Assembly (NCBI GenBank): GCA_018982785.1
Contig: JAHHEN010000007.1
Location: 1 to 64,000 of the forward strand
Direction of reading: 5' to 3'
From: Enterococcus innesii
Lineage (GTDB): Bacteria; Bacillota; Bacilli; Lactobacillales; Enterococcaceae
DNA length: 64,000 nt
In this document: positions 30,904 through 41,254 of the stretch, piece by piece
Position numbering within the stretch: position 1 is the first letter of the stretch
Layout of the letters: every line of letters starts with the position of its first letter
Program-made: the position numbers and the translations under genes
The notes under the pieces: generated by a model
Seen by the model: only the letters and a program-made list of their open reading frames with translations
Told to the model about the DNA's origin: nothing
Databases searched by the model: none

Positions 30904-31839
30904 TTATTTCCAGGTGATCTGCGTACCAGCGTCTTCGATGTCCGCCAGCTTGTCTAAAGAAGTAATCACTGCCTGTTTTTCCGCCCCCATTTTGACAAAA
31001 TTCAAAGCGGCTTGCACTTTCGGCAACATACTACCTGGTGAAAAATGGCCTTCATCGACATAGGTTTCCAATTCAGCGGCGGTCACATGATCCAACCACT
31101 GCTCATTTTCCTTGCCAAAGTTCAAAGCGATTTTTTCTACGCCCGTTAAAATGATCAGCTGATCCGCATCGACCAAACGAGCCAATTTTTCAGAAGCAAA
31201 ATCTTTATCGATCACGGCTTCAACACCCAGGCCATTGTCTAACACGGGAATGCCGCCGCCTCCTGCACAAATGACGATCGTGTTTTGTTCAATCAGCGCT
31301 TTGATGCTGGCAACTTCTTGGATCGCTTGTGGTGCAGGACTGGCTACGACTTTCCGCCAACCACGACCAGCATCTTCACGATAGATGGCATCTGTTGCCG
31401 CCATGGCTTCTTTGGCAGCCGTTTCCGTTAAGAAAGGCCCGATTGGTTTTGTCGGATGGGCAAATGCTGGATCTTGGGCATCGACTGTAATTTCCGTGAC
31501 CACAGTCACCACCGGCTTCGCTATTTGAGCTGCTTTCAACTGGGTTCTCAGCTCATTTTGCAACCAATAGCCAATACTGCCTTGGGTCATAGCGACACAG
31601 GTATCTAAAGGCATCGCTGGATTTTTACTAGAATCGCTCGCTTGCTGCTGCAAAACCAAATTTCCCACTTGGGGCCCATTCCCATGGGTAATGATCAAAT
31701 GAACGTCTTTTTGGATCAGGGGAATTAAATACTCGACCGTCTGTTTAAGCCGTTCTTTTTGCCCTTTGGCACTGGCATCTTCTGCTAAGATGGCGTTGCC
31801 GCCAAGGGCGACAACGATCGTTGGTTTCTTTTCACTCAT
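30904..31839 (-). CDS. arcC: carbamate kinase
   Basis: Transfers phosphate from carbamoyl phosphate to ADP, the ATP-yielding step of arginine deimination. The 311-residue protein has the amino-acid-kinase fold: VVALGGNAI at the start, [36 protein letters not shown], and the C-terminal [12 protein letters not shown]. It lies 17 bases after arcB and begins with ATG 31839. The order arcA-arcB-arcC fits a single transcript from the 34.1 kb promoter region. Confidence 0.97.
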   Translation of the reverse strand: MSEKKPTIVVALGGNAILAEDASAKGQKERLKQTVEYLIPLIQKDVHLIITHGNGPQVGNLVLQQQASDSSKNPAMPLDTCVAMTQGSIGYWLQNELRTQLKAAQIAKPVVTVVTEITVDAQDPAFAHPTKPIGPFLTETAAKEAMAATDAIYREDAGRGWRKVVASPAPQAIQEVASIKALIEQNTIVICAGGGGIPVLDNGLGVEAVIDKDFASEKLARLVDADQLIILTGVEKIALNFGKENEQWLDHVTAAELETYVDEGHFSPGSMLPKVQAALNFVKMGAEKQAVITSLDKLADIEDAGTQITWK

Positions 31840-31856
31840 CTGCTCACTGCTCCTTC

Positions 31857-32876
31857 TTACACTCTAGGAATAAATAGATCGCCTAAGGTTACTGCCATGA
31901 TCGCTTTGATTGAGTGCATCCGGTTTTCAGCCTCTTCAAATTGACGACCCCAGTGACTACGGAAAATATCGTCTGTGATCTCCATTTCAGAAATGCCGAA
32001 TTTTTCTTCGATCATTTTTCCATACGTCGTATTCGTATCATGAAACGCTGGCAAGCAGTGAAGCACGATCAAGCCATCGTCTTGTTTTCCGGTAGCCATC
32101 ACCATTTCGCGGTTGATCTGGTAATCTTTCAACAGCTTCACCCGCTCTTCGAACTGGTCTTCTTCCCCCATTGACACCCAAACATCGGTATACAAGACGT
32201 CTGCATCTTTGACGCCTTTTTGGATATCATCTGTTACCATCAACTGACTGCCAGATTCTTTAGCAAATTCGTTGGCATAGTCTGTCACTTCTTGCGCTGG
32301 GAAAAGTTCTTTTGGTGCACAGATACGAACGTTGACCCCTAAAATCGCCCCCGTCACTAACAAACTATTTGCCATATTGTTCCGACCGTCACCCACATAA
32401 ACTAGCGTAATGTTTTCCAAGGTACCGAAGTTTTCTTTGATGGTCATAAAGTCAGCGATCATTTGGGTTGGGTGCCATTCATCGGTTAAGCCATTCCAAA
32501 CAGGAACACCGGAGAATTTGGCTAAATCTTCAACGACTTGTTGGCTGAACCCACGAAACTCAATACCATCAAACATGCTGCCTAAAACTTTTGCTGTATC
32601 TTCGACGGATTCTTTTTTGCCTAGCTGAATATCATTCGCGCCTAAAAATTCTGGATGGGCACCAAGATCGATGGCAGCTGTCGTAAAGGCCGCCCGTGTC
32701 CGAGTCGATGTTTTTTCGAACAAAAGAGCAATGTTCTTGCCTTCCAAATAGCGATGAGAAATATTTTGTTTTTTCAACTGTTTCAAATAGATTGAAAAAT
32801 CAATGAGGTATTCTAACTCGGCTTTCGTAAAATCTTTTTCTGCTAAAAAACTTCTTCCTTTAAATACTTGTTCCAT
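31857..32876 (-). CDS. arcB: ornithine carbamoyltransferase, catabolic
   Basis: Phosphorolyses citrulline to ornithine and carbamoyl phosphate. Its 339 residues equal the usual ArcB length. The carbamoyl-phosphate motif is FEKTSTRTR, and [26 protein letters not shown] and the catalytic loop [10 protein letters not shown] are present. ATG 32876 has GAGGAGGAATC upstream, and a longer in-frame reading overlaps arcA without support. It lies 19 bases after arcA. Confidence 0.97.
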   Translation of the reverse strand: MEQVFKGRSFLAEKDFTKAELEYLIDFSIYLKQLKKQNISHRYLEGKNIALLFEKTSTRTRAAFTTAAIDLGAHPEFLGANDIQLGKKESVEDTAKVLGSMFDGIEFRGFSQQVVEDLAKFSGVPVWNGLTDEWHPTQMIADFMTIKENFGTLENITLVYVGDGRNNMANSLLVTGAILGVNVRICAPKELFPAQEVTDYANEFAKESGSQLMVTDDIQKGVKDADVLYTDVWVSMGEEDQFEERVKLLKDYQINREMVMATGKQDDGLIVLHCLPAFHDTNTTYGKMIEEKFGISEMEITDDIFRSHWGRQFEEAENRMHSIKAIMAVTLGDLFIPRV

Positions 32877-32895
32877 CGATGATTCCTCCTCTGAT

Positions 32896-34119
32896 TTAAA
32901 TATCTTCTCTAACAAATGGCATGCTCATGCAACGAGGGCCGCCACGACCGCGAACCAATTCACTGCCGGAGATTTTGTGCAATTTGATGCCAGCTTCTGC
33001 CAACTTCTGATTGGTGATGGTATTGCGGTCATATACGACGACTTCGCCAGGTGCGATCGTTAAAGTATTCGAACCGTCATTCCACTGTTCCCGAGCCGCT
33101 GCAATCAAATCGCTGCCACCGCAACGAATCAATTCAACCGCATTCAGTTCTAGATAGCGACATAAAATATTTTCCAACGTGTCCTTTTCTTCTTTGATCG
33201 TCACCCCATCACCTGCTCGTGAGATTGAATAAACCGTCAGCTCTCCTTCGATTTCTGGATGAATCGTAAACTTGTCATGATCGACCATTGTAAATACCGT
33301 ATCTAAATGCATGAATTTGCGCTCTTGACCAATGTCAAACGCTAGGACATATTCAAAGCTTGGCTCATTTTCGAACACTTTGCGGGCCAGCTGCTCAATC
33401 GAAGCGGCATCCGTTCGTTGCGAGATACCAATCGCCAGCACATGTTTTGACAGAACTAATTCGTCGCCACCTTCGATGCGGGTTGGTTGGGCGCGATCAT
33501 AAAGCATATGAGGCGGATTTTGCTGAAACATTGGATGATGAGCAAAAATATATTTGCCGTATAACGTTTCGCGCCGTCTTGTTTCTGAATACATGCGATT
33601 CAACGAAACGCCGTTTCCAATCGTCGCAAAGGGATCGCGCGTAAAATACAAATTCGGCATTGGATCGATCAGAAATGGGTATTGATCATCCACGGTCCCA
33701 GCGAGGCTCTGGGTGTTTGGCAGCTCCAGTTCATTTTTGGCTAAACCAGCCATGGTTTTGTCGATCAGTTCCCGATCATTGTCGCAAGACAGAAAATAAT
33801 CCGTGACTTCTTTGATGATCTCGGGACTTTGGATCGTTGTTTCCGCTAAATAATCCTTGAGAAATTGCTGTTTGATTTCTGGTGACGTGAGCGATTCAGC
33901 AGCTAAATCTTCTAGGTACAACACCTCCACATCATTTTGACGTAGGACTTCCGCAAACCGATCATGTTCTGCTCTGGCTTGTTCCAAAAAAGGAATATCA
34001 TCAAATAGCAGGCGGTTCAAATGATCAGGAACAAGGTTCTCCAATTCCCGACCAGGGCGGTGAAGCATGACTTGCTTCAAGCGTCCAATCTCTGAAAAAA
34101 CATGAATAGCATTTGGCAT
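32896..34119 (-). CDS. arcA: arginine deiminase
   Basis: Hydrolyses arginine to citrulline and ammonia, the first step of the pathway that gives ATP and acid resistance. The protein has 407 residues. Key blocks are [27 protein letters not shown] (substrate-binding Asp), [15 protein letters not shown] (catalytic His), and the C-terminal nucleophile Cys in [12 protein letters not shown]. It is the first gene of the arc cluster, and the ATG follows an AAGGAGG-type site (rc of cctccttctt). A cre-like site lies 44-57 bases upstream of the start, implying CcpA repression. Confidence 0.98.
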   Translation of the reverse strand: MPNAIHVFSEIGRLKQVMLHRPGRELENLVPDHLNRLLFDDIPFLEQARAEHDRFAEVLRQNDVEVLYLEDLAAESLTSPEIKQQFLKDYLAETTIQSPEIIKEVTDYFLSCDNDRELIDKTMAGLAKNELELPNTQSLAGTVDDQYPFLIDPMPNLYFTRDPFATIGNGVSLNRMYSETRRRETLYGKYIFAHHPMFQQNPPHMLYDRAQPTRIEGGDELVLSKHVLAIGISQRTDAASIEQLARKVFENEPSFEYVLAFDIGQERKFMHLDTVFTMVDHDKFTIHPEIEGELTVYSISRAGDGVTIKEEKDTLENILCRYLELNAVELIRCGGSDLIAAAREQWNDGSNTLTIAPGEVVVYDRNTITNQKLAEAGIKLHKISGSELVRGRGGPRCMSMPFVREDI

Positions 34120-34162
34120 TTTTCTTCCTCCTTCTTCTGTTTACGCCTCTATGCTACCTAAT

Positions 34163-34176
34163 TGTATACGCTTTCG
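34163..34176 (-). promoter_or_regulatory. cre (CcpA) site upstream of arcA
   Basis: Minus strand: CGAAAGCGTATACA matches the cre pattern TGWAAGCGTWTWCA at 13 of 14. A possible -10 TACAAT overlaps its downstream end (34161-34166), so bound CcpA would block the promoter. The rest of the 34120-34445 region is AT-rich and holds no gene that I can see. Confidence 0.6.
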
Positions 34177-34445
34177 TAGTGGTATATTTCGTGTTCTTTT
34201 CGCAAAGGATTTGGCATTATGCATGAAAAAGCGAATATCGCTCTTCAGACGTTTTTTTACTCGCTGTTTTTTTTCATATGTAATATTTATCCATCGTTTT
34301 TTTTCTAAGAATTTGATGAGGATGTAATAGTTTTTTTATTTTTGACGTTTTTCCGCCCTATCAATAGATCAAGGAGATATACATTCCATTTTTTGCTTTT
34401 GGTACAGTTTCATCAAAAACCCTTATTTCATAAGGATTCTGATGG

Positions 34446-34473
34446 TTGCGACCAAATTTCGTTATGCTATACT
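34446..34473 (+). promoter_or_regulatory. promoter for the oligoendopeptidase gene
   Basis: TTGCGA, 16 bases, TATACT with an extended TGC before the -10. It lies 37 bases before the start codon. Confidence 0.6.
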
Positions 34474-34510
34474 TAATAAGATCGAAGGAAAAGAAAGGGG
34501 TTTGATAGGA

Positions 34511-36316
34511 ATGACCTATTCAATCAATTGGGATCTAGAAACAATCTTTCCGGGAGGCAGCGATTCTGTTCAATTAAAAGAACGCATGAGCCAACTGGAA
34601 GAACAAATTGCAAATTACCGAACAACAGTCGATGCATGGTCGCCCAACAGCGAAGACGATGCAGCAAAATTAGGAGAGTTACTTGATTTATCCGCAACTA
34701 TCAGTCAAGGATTTTCACAATGTGGCAGCTTTATCAATGCCTTGCTTTCAGCCAATGTCAATGACAGCAAAGCCAAAATCCTGACGGGTGACCTCTATGC
34801 AAAATTGCCTGCACTGCAAGCAGCACAAACCGTTTTTTCAAAAAAATTGACAGAAATTTCTGAGGATGATTGGACAGCACTAGTTAAAGCAGAAAACTTA
34901 GCATCTGTCGCTTTTCGTTTAAGCGAGATTCGCCGCGACGGCAAAGAGTTGTTATCCGAGGCAGAAGAAACCATCATCAACACTTTAAATTTAGATGGCT
35001 TGAATGCTTGGAGCCAACATTACGATACAATCGTTGCCTCAATCGAAATTCCTTTCCTGCAAGAAGACGGCACGACGATCAAGTTGTCAGCTGGTCAAGC
35101 CTTCAATAAAATGATGGGCGATCCTGATCCGGAAGTTCGTGCGCGTTTATTCGATACTTGGGAAAAGACGTGGGCAGAAAAAGAAGACCTCTTTGCGGAT
35201 ACCTTGAACCACTTAGACGGTTTCCGCCTCTCTACCTTCAAACTTCACGGTGTCACTGATTACTTGAAGGAACCATTAGAATACAATCGTCTGCAAAAAG
35301 CGACATTGGATGCTATGTGGGGCACGATCCAAAAGAACAAACAGCCGATCGTTGATTTCTTGACCCGCAAAGCCCAGCTTTTCGGCAAAGAAAAAATGGA
35401 ATGGCAAGACCAAGATGCGCCGATCATTCTTGGGGACATGGAAGAAAGAACCTATACCTTTGATGAAGCAGCTGACTTCATTTTGACCAACTTCCGTAAG
35501 TTCAGCCCGAAAATGGCTGATTTTGCCCAAGTCGCTTTTGAAAAAAGCTGGATCGAAGCAGAAGATCGTCCAGGCAAACGTCCTGGCGGCTATTGCACCA
35601 GCTTGCCAGAAACCAAAGAGTCACGTATTTTCATGACCTACAGCAATTCAGTCAACGAAGTAGCGACGCTCGCCCATGAGCTCGGTCACGCGTTTCACAG
35701 CAGCGTTCTTTGGGAGCTGCCGGAATTAAACCGCAACTATGCCATGAACGTTGCCGAAACAGCAAGTACCTTTGCTGAATTGATCGTTGCGGATGCAACC
35801 CTTAAAGAAGCAACAACAAAAGAAGAAAAAATCAATCTATTGGATGCCAAAATGCAAAATGCGATCGCGATGTTCATGAACATCCACGCACGCTTTATTT
35901 TTGAAAACAGCTTCTATCAAGCTCGTCAAAAAGGCTTGGTTTCAGCGGAACAAATCACGGAAATGATGACAGCGGCGCAAAAAGAAAGCTATGCCGATGG
36001 GTTAGCGACTTATCACCCACATTTCTGGGCAGCCAAATTGCACTTCTTTATTGACGATGTGCCGTTCTACAACTTCCCGTATACCTTTGGTTACCTCTTT
36101 AGTATGGGGATCTACGCGTATGCCAATGAAAAAGGGTCTAGTTTTGAAGAAGAATACATTGCTTTATTGCAAGATACTGCTTCAATGACCACCGAAGAAT
36201 TGGCACAAAAACACCTTGGTGTCGATTTAACGAAACCAGACTTCTGGCAAGCAGGGATCGACATGGTCCTAAAAGATGTTGCCAGCTTTATGGAATTGAC
36301 TGAAGACTATATCTAA
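34511..36316 (+). CDS. pepF: M3-family oligoendopeptidase (PepF-like)
   Basis: Cytosolic zinc peptidase that trims short peptides. Its 601 residues match the PepF family. The zinc site is in VATLAHELGHAFHSS, with the third ligand in NVAETASTFAELI and a conserved PHFWAAKLHFFIDDVPFYNFPY block (given in part, around residues 500-520). The ATG at 34511 begins MTYSINWDLETIFPGG like relatives, and an upstream in-frame extension overlaps the promoter. GAAAGGGG lies 12 bases upstream. Single-gene transcript ending in a shared terminator. Confidence 0.94.
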   Translation: MTYSINWDLETIFPGGSDSVQLKERMSQLEEQIANYRTTVDAWSPNSEDDAAKLGELLDLSATISQGFSQCGSFINALLSANVNDSKAKILTGDLYAKLPALQAAQTVFSKKLTEISEDDWTALVKAENLASVAFRLSEIRRDGKELLSEAEETIINTLNLDGLNAWSQHYDTIVASIEIPFLQEDGTTIKLSAGQAFNKMMGDPDPEVRARLFDTWEKTWAEKEDLFADTLNHLDGFRLSTFKLHGVTDYLKEPLEYNRLQKATLDAMWGTIQKNKQPIVDFLTRKAQLFGKEKMEWQDQDAPIILGDMEERTYTFDEAADFILTNFRKFSPKMADFAQVAFEKSWIEAEDRPGKRPGGYCTSLPETKESRIFMTYSNSVNEVATLAHELGHAFHSSVLWELPELNRNYAMNVAETASTFAELIVADATLKEATTKEEKINLLDAKMQNAIAMFMNIHARFIFENSFYQARQKGLVSAEQITEMMTAAQKESYADGLATYHPHFWAAKLHFFIDDVPFYNFPYTFGYLFSMGIYAYANEKGSSFEEEYIALLQDTASMTTEELAQKHLGVDLTKPDFWQAGIDMVLKDVASFMELTEDYI

Positions 36317-36321
36317 AAGAA

Positions 36322-36360
36322 AAAACCCTCTTCCAACATGACGCTTGGAAGAGGGTTTTT
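36322..36360. terminator. bidirectional terminator between pepF and tspO
   Basis: AAAAACCCTCTTCCAA pairs with TTGGAAGAGGGTTTTT around CATGACGC. Confidence 0.92.
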
Positions 36361-36363
36361 CTA

Positions 36364-36831
36364 TCAGGCATTCAATAAAGTTAAGCCAATCGTTAAGTAG
36401 CCTGCGTACAGACACCAAATCAAATAAGGAATAAACAAGTACATTGCTTTTTTGTCGATGCGAGCAAAGAGGATCATACAAATAATCACTGATAGGACTA
36501 ACAAGACAATAATGACCGTTCCTGCCCAGTAAGCATTCCAGCCAAAGAAAACAATACTCCACAAGAAGTTTAATACTTGCTGAATCGCAAAAAAGATATA
36601 GGCATTTTTTTTAAGTGCTGGATTGACTTTGGCTACGATCAGTAGATACAACGCCGTTCCCATAAAAGCATACAAAATCGTCCAAACGATCCCAATGATC
36701 CCGCCAGGAGGGGCCAAAAAGGGTTTTTCCATTTGCGCATACGTTCCGGCAATGTCCCCTGCAAACAAACTCGAGATGATTCCTGTTGCTTCAATGCCGA
36801 TCACACAGACCAGCCAAATTAAAAACTTCAT
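36364..36831 (-). CDS. tspO: TspO/MBR-family membrane protein
   Basis: The 155-residue membrane protein has five predicted helices. Family marks are KPFLAPPGGIIGIVWTILYA, NFLWSIVFFGWNAYWAG and the late aromatic/Trp residues LIWCLYAGYLT. TspO proteins bind porphyrins and related ligands. The bacterial function is debated and not readable here. ATG 36831 has AAGGAG eight bases upstream. Single gene. Confidence 0.92.
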   Translation of the reverse strand: MKFLIWLVCVIGIEATGIISSLFAGDIAGTYAQMEKPFLAPPGGIIGIVWTILYAFMGTALYLLIVAKVNPALKKNAYIFFAIQQVLNFLWSIVFFGWNAYWAGTVIIVLLVLSVIICMILFARIDKKAMYLFIPYLIWCLYAGYLTIGLTLLNA

Positions 36832-36913
36832 GTTCTCCACTCCTTCTTTTTTTCATGACTCTCTCGTTTCATCGTACCATCGAATCGAAAAAAAGCAGAA
36901 TAGAACGCTTAAA

Positions 36914-36945
36914 AAAAGAAACGCCCGTGTGGACGTTTCTTTCTT
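36914..36945 (-). terminator. terminator of the cellobiose-type PTS operon
   Basis: Minus strand: AAGAAACG pairs with CGTTTCTT around TCCACACGGG, followed by TTTTT. Confidence 0.85.
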
Positions 36946-36957
36946 GTTCCTTTCAAT

Positions 36958-38313
36958 TTATGCTGCTTGCTCCCCTTCTTGGGCTTCTTGCTTGACTAGG
37001 CCTGCATCATAAGAACGAGCGAATGGGAAGTAGATCAAAAAGGCGACGCCTGCACATAAGAAAGCACAAACTGCAGCTTTCCAATCGCCACCACTTCCAA
37101 TAAATGCGCCGATACCAATTGGGGACGGCCAAGGCATTTGGGCGATCATCGGCCGAATGATTTCCAATTCGATTGCAAAATAGGCAATCGATGCAGACGC
37201 CATCGGTGCTAAGAAAAAGGGAATCGCCAAGAAAGGATTGTAAATCAAGGGAATCCCAAAAATCAACGGCTCGTTAATATTGAATAACGCTGGAATGATC
37301 GAAGCTTTTCCTAACACTCTCAATTGTTTTGATTTCGCTAGATAAACCAAGAATAAAGCAAGTCCTAATGTTGCCCCAGAACCGCCAACAGTCACATACG
37401 CATTGTTAAACTCGCCTGCTAATGCAAAGTTGGCGCCTTCGGCATTCGCTGTCAAATTTCCTAAGGTGATCGGTGTCAAGACAGAGAAAATGATATTTGC
37501 ACCATGAATCCCTACTAACCATAATGCACTGACTAAAAAGTAAATCACCATCAACCCTAACCAACTGTTGGTCAAATTGGTAACAAACCCAAAAGGTACC
37601 GCAATGATTTGGAAAATATCCGTTCCTGCTGCAACTAATGCGCCATTGATGATAAGAACCGTGAAGGCCACAACAAAGGCGGGAATCAATGCTGTAAAGG
37701 CACGGGCAACCCCTAATGGGACTTCTTCAGGCATTTTGATGACCCATTTTTTCGTCACACATAAACGGTACAACTGAACGGCCAACACCGCCATAATGAT
37801 ACCGGTAAAAATCCCTGTCGTCCCTAATCGTTCCACCCCATCGCCACCGATCGCCCAACCATTGATGATGGCATTTTCTTGATCGGTGATCCGTGACATG
37901 CTGCCGTCCACGATCATCAATTGCGGGATCGACATGAAAAAGGCAAACATCGATAGTAACGCCCCACTCATAGGCGCAAGATCCAACTCTTCTTCTTCCG
38001 CATAGATCTTGGTGTATTCATAGCCGAGAACGATACAAAAATATAAGGCCAAAAGTCCCATTGTCGTGCTGTTTGCCAGCATATACAAATCACTGACTCT
38101 GAAAAAAGTATTATTGAAGAAATCTTCTAAAAAGGTAAAGGTCTGCGGCAGCACATTGATAACTAAAAACATCGAGCCAACGATGGTAAAAGGAATCGAA
38201 GCCATCCCAGCAGCCATGATGGCACGTACGATTTTGAACTGTGCCACTTTTCCTAACGGACCCATGACGGCCGTTTCTAAGAGACTGAACAACTTGCTAT
38301 TTGATTGTTCCAT
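36958..38313 (-). CDS. PTS system lactose/cellobiose-type EIIC permease
   Basis: Membrane channel that imports and presents a beta-diglucoside (probably cellobiose or similar) for phosphorylation. The protein has 451 residues and about ten helices. Typical blocks are LLETAVMGPLGKVAQFK, the EIIC sugar-site regions LVGIHGANI and NINEPLIFGIPL, and MPWPSPIGIGAFIGSGGD. The ATG at 38313 (MEQSNSKLF) is preceded by AAGGGAAG. The reading continues upstream in frame into another membrane gene only because one base is missing at 38375-38380, so I keep the two proteins separate. Last gene of the EIIB-regulator-EIIA-membrane-EIIC operon. Confidence 0.9.
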   Translation of the reverse strand: MEQSNSKLFSLLETAVMGPLGKVAQFKIVRAIMAAGMASIPFTIVGSMFLVINVLPQTFTFLEDFFNNTFFRVSDLYMLANSTTMGLLALYFCIVLGYEYTKIYAEEEELDLAPMSGALLSMFAFFMSIPQLMIVDGSMSRITDQENAIINGWAIGGDGVERLGTTGIFTGIIMAVLAVQLYRLCVTKKWVIKMPEEVPLGVARAFTALIPAFVVAFTVLIINGALVAAGTDIFQIIAVPFGFVTNLTNSWLGLMVIYFLVSALWLVGIHGANIIFSVLTPITLGNLTANAEGANFALAGEFNNAYVTVGGSGATLGLALFLVYLAKSKQLRVLGKASIIPALFNINEPLIFGIPLIYNPFLAIPFFLAPMASASIAYFAIELEIIRPMIAQMPWPSPIGIGAFIGSGGDWKAAVCAFLCAGVAFLIYFPFARSYDAGLVKQEAQEGEQAA

Positions 38314-38320
38314 ATTGTAA

Positions 38321-38823
38321 CTACTTCCCTTCAATGAGTTTTTTGTATTCTTTGATATATCCGTAATACGTATCTTTTTTCGGCGGATCTTATTTACACG
38401 TTGTAAACATAACGCAGCTAATGCCAATCCCACACCCAGCCAGAGCGCAAGAACCCCTCGATTGACCAGTGTATTATCAAGAAAAGGAAAAACGAATGAA
38501 AACAGAGGAGAAAAGAAACAAACGGCGTATAAAAGGAGATTCATCGTCAGTTGACAAAGATAAAACAAGCGCGTCCATCGTAGGTTTTCTGTTATTTGCT
38601 CTGAGTGGTTGCCATAAAGACGCACGTATTCTCCAATTGCCAAAATAGACAAAACCAACAGCGACAGCGGAAGAATCAAGAGTAGGGCATTGCTGGCAAT
38701 CGCAGCCAATAACCAATAAAGATTTGCAAAGAAAAACACTGCTAATACATACCTTAGAAATAAAAAGCGATTAAACCGAAAATTTTTTTCTGCCATTTTT
38801 TTCTGTTGTTCTTGATTGGTCAT
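38321..38823 (-). CDS. four-helix membrane protein of the PTS operon (one-base frame break)
   Basis: Not recognised as a characterised family. About 167 residues when corrected: a basic N-terminus, then four hydrophobic segments (about residues 21-44, 46-63, 84-110 and 122-141). The read sequence loses frame in an A6 run (plus-strand T6, 38375-38380). An added base gives RRKKDTYYGYIKEYKKLIEG and a stop at 38321, seven bases before the EIIC start. Without it the protein appears fused to EIIC as 621 residues. Lying between EIIA and EIIC, it may be an accessory of the permease. ATG 38823 has GGAAGGGAAC upstream. Confidence 0.7.
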
Positions 38824-38838
38824 TTGTTCCCTTCCTTT

Positions 38839-39153
38839 CTACCGCTCTCGCTGGTATAACGCCAGCATTTCAATCGCCACTTCTCGTAAAGTCATCGTTG
38901 TCATCAGGTGATCTTGTGCATGGACCATGATGATCTCCATGTCGATTTTTTCACCGCTAGCATATTCTTGTAATAAGCCGGTCTGCGCTTTATGAGCATC
39001 AACTAACGCTTCATTTGCTTGATCCAGTTTTGCTTGTGCTGTATCAAAAGTCCCTTGGCGCATCGCTTGAAAGGCTTCATGAACGATCGTCCGGGCATCC
39101 CCGCTGCTAAGAATGATTTGAAAAGCGGTCTCTTGTAATTTTTCTGATTCCAT
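38839..39153 (-). CDS. PTS lactose/cellobiose-type EIIA
   Basis: The 104-residue helical phosphocarrier of the lactose/cellobiose class takes phosphate from HPr and passes it to EIIB. The active His is in EIIMVHAQDHLMTTMTL, the standard site near residue 78. It starts ATG 39153 (MESEKLQET) and lies 15 bases before the membrane gene. The partner EIIB is at 41255-41572 and the EIIC at 36958-38313. Confidence 0.92.
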   Translation of the reverse strand: MESEKLQETAFQIILSSGDARTIVHEAFQAMRQGTFDTAQAKLDQANEALVDAHKAQTGLLQEYASGEKIDMEIIMVHAQDHLMTTMTLREVAIEMLALYQRER

Positions 39154-39175
39154 TGTTCTTTCTCCCTTACATGTG

Positions 39176-41200
39176 CTATATATGTGCTTCTAGGTGATAC
39201 CCAATAAAACATTTCATAAAATGTTCAAAATCACCACTTGCTATGAGTGCATCTCTAAATGACTCATTTTCAATAATTGGTACTAACAGTTGACTGATTT
39301 TATTCAATTCCACTTGCCCCAATCGATCTGGAGAAAGCAAGAAAATCAGCTGGATCTGGTCATGCTCGTCATCCCATTTTATGCCCTTTTTCACAATAGC
39401 AACGGCCGCATATGCGTCATTGGTAATTGGTTCAATGGGGTGTGCCACCGCCAAATGATCAGAAAAAGCGACTGAACTATACGCTTCCCGCAAAGCAAGC
39501 TGCTTACCTAGCGCTTCTTTCACTGAGCGTTTTTCCAAGTCTTCAATTTTCGTCAGCAACTGATCCATAACAGTCGCTTTGTCAGTCTCTTCCTCTATCC
39601 GCAGAAAAAGTTCTGAGTGAAAGCTGGTCTCAATCAATTCCCGCTCCTTGTCAGATAAAGATTTCGACTGTTGTTTCAATATGCTGCCATACTGTTTTTT
39701 GATTTTATACTGCTTCAACTGGCGATTGATTTTTTGGATATCTTTTTTATCTAAAAAAACACTGACGGTGACGATGGGGATATTTAAAACCACATCTGGT
39801 ACTTTAATGGACGAGATGATCAAATCGATCCCTGCTAGTTTTTGTTCACTGATTTCGTAATAACTGATCATATCTTCAATCACGATTTTTGAACCAAGTT
39901 CATGTTCTAAACGGTTTTTTAGCATCTGTGAACTACCGATCCCCGTTGCACAGATCACTAAGACCTTGGCTTTTTGTTGATTCGCTAAGCGTTCCATCGC
40001 AGCAGTTAAATGGATCGTCAAATAGGCAAGCTCTCCTTCGGTCACTTTATAAGGGGCAAAGAAGGGGACATCTGAAAAATACCGAATTGTTAGCTGAAAA
40101 AAATCATTGTAGTCTTTCTTGATCGTACCTAGCAAAGGATTCTCCATACTCGTGCCGTTGTTCAATCGTTGCAATAAGGGGGTGATATGCATCATCAGCC
40201 CTTCTATCAACAATGGATCTTCGGCTAAGCAAAAGCCGGTTTCTTGATCGATTTTATGCAAAACAGCTAAGAGCTGCTGCTTGACCTCATTGTCATCTAA
40301 ATCGATCTGTTCGCGGATAGTTTCGGAAACTAGCTTATTTTTTAAGTGAATGGCGATATAAAAAGCCTCTTCTGGTGGCAAAGCAATGCCCATTTGTTGT
40401 CGAATCTTCTCAACGATCTCTATAGCCGACTGGTATTCTGCTTCTTGTTCCAATTCAGGATCCTGTGGATGCAACTGGATCTCGAAGCCCGACTGCAGCC
40501 GTTTTATCGCTAAGCCTATATGCAGGACGATCGTATAGATCATAAAATCAGAGAGTTTCAAAAAGTATTTACGACAGGTGTCCAAGACGATGATCACGAT
40601 CTCCTCGATCGCTATACCTTCTAACAGATGTTTGTACATCGAGAAAGCATAAAGATTGTCTTGCAGGCGATTCATGAAAAAGTAATTCATGATGAAATGC
40701 CGCAGACTATTTTCAGATCCTTCAACATAAATGCCTTGACTGGTTCGATGTTTCAACTCGATCGTATAAGGCTTTAATAATTGCTTGATTTCAACGATAT
40801 CATTTGAAATCGTCGAGCGTGAAACACATAGATCCGCTGCTAAATCATCAACAAAAACGGGCTTATGCCCAAATAATAATTGATTTAGCAAAAAATATTG
40901 CCGGTCATTGGCTTCATTGATCGTGGTTAGATCATCAGCTGTTGGCCTGAGGTTAGTCTTCTCTGTATAAAATCGATCAAAGGAACGCTGGTCAGTAATA
41001 TTCAAGCGATACCCCTGTCCTTGCTTGGCACAAATTTGACCTATCTTATGGTTCCTCAGGATAAGTCCCAGACCTTGAACGTACTTGCGAGCAGTCCGAT
41101 CCGAGACCCCCAGTTGATTTGCGATCTGTTTGCTGCTAATGTAGGTGTTACGGTTTTGGTAGAGCATCTTTAGCATGATGATTTCTTTTTTACTCAACAT
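39176..41200 (-). CDS. PRD-containing transcriptional regulator (LicR/MtlR-type)
   Basis: The 674-residue activator is controlled by PTS phosphorylation. Order: two N-terminal helix-turn-helix regions (ISSKQIANQLGVSDRTARK and DDLAADLCVSRSTISND), two PRD modules (about residues 185-290 and 300-405), an EIIB-like domain with Cys in VLVICATGIGSSQMLKNRL, and a C-terminal EIIA-type domain with His in DHLAVAHPIEP. It presumably activates this operon when the sugar is present. It lies inside the operon, 54 bases after EIIB, and overlaps no neighbour. The start is ATG 41200. Confidence 0.92.
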   Translation of the reverse strand: MLSKKEIIMLKMLYQNRNTYISSKQIANQLGVSDRTARKYVQGLGLILRNHKIGQICAKQGQGYRLNITDQRSFDRFYTEKTNLRPTADDLTTINEANDRQYFLLNQLLFGHKPVFVDDLAADLCVSRSTISNDIVEIKQLLKPYTIELKHRTSQGIYVEGSENSLRHFIMNYFFMNRLQDNLYAFSMYKHLLEGIAIEEIVIIVLDTCRKYFLKLSDFMIYTIVLHIGLAIKRLQSGFEIQLHPQDPELEQEAEYQSAIEIVEKIRQQMGIALPPEEAFYIAIHLKNKLVSETIREQIDLDDNEVKQQLLAVLHKIDQETGFCLAEDPLLIEGLMMHITPLLQRLNNGTSMENPLLGTIKKDYNDFFQLTIRYFSDVPFFAPYKVTEGELAYLTIHLTAAMERLANQQKAKVLVICATGIGSSQMLKNRLEHELGSKIVIEDMISYYEISEQKLAGIDLIISSIKVPDVVLNIPIVTVSVFLDKKDIQKINRQLKQYKIKKQYGSILKQQSKSLSDKERELIETSFHSELFLRIEEETDKATVMDQLLTKIEDLEKRSVKEALGKQLALREAYSSVAFSDHLAVAHPIEPITNDAYAAVAIVKKGIKWDDEHDQIQLIFLLSPDRLGQVELNKISQLLVPIIENESFRDALIASGDFEHFMKCFIGYHLEAHI

Positions 41201-41254
41201 TATTCATCAACCTTTTTCATCAACCTATTTTCATCTGGCTACTTGTTTGAACTG

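Noticed and set aside
36958-38823. A genuine 621-residue fusion of a membrane domain to PTS EIIC
   Set aside because: The junction peptide looks random, EIIC has its own ATG and ribosome site, and one added A gives a natural C-terminus and stop for the upstream gene.
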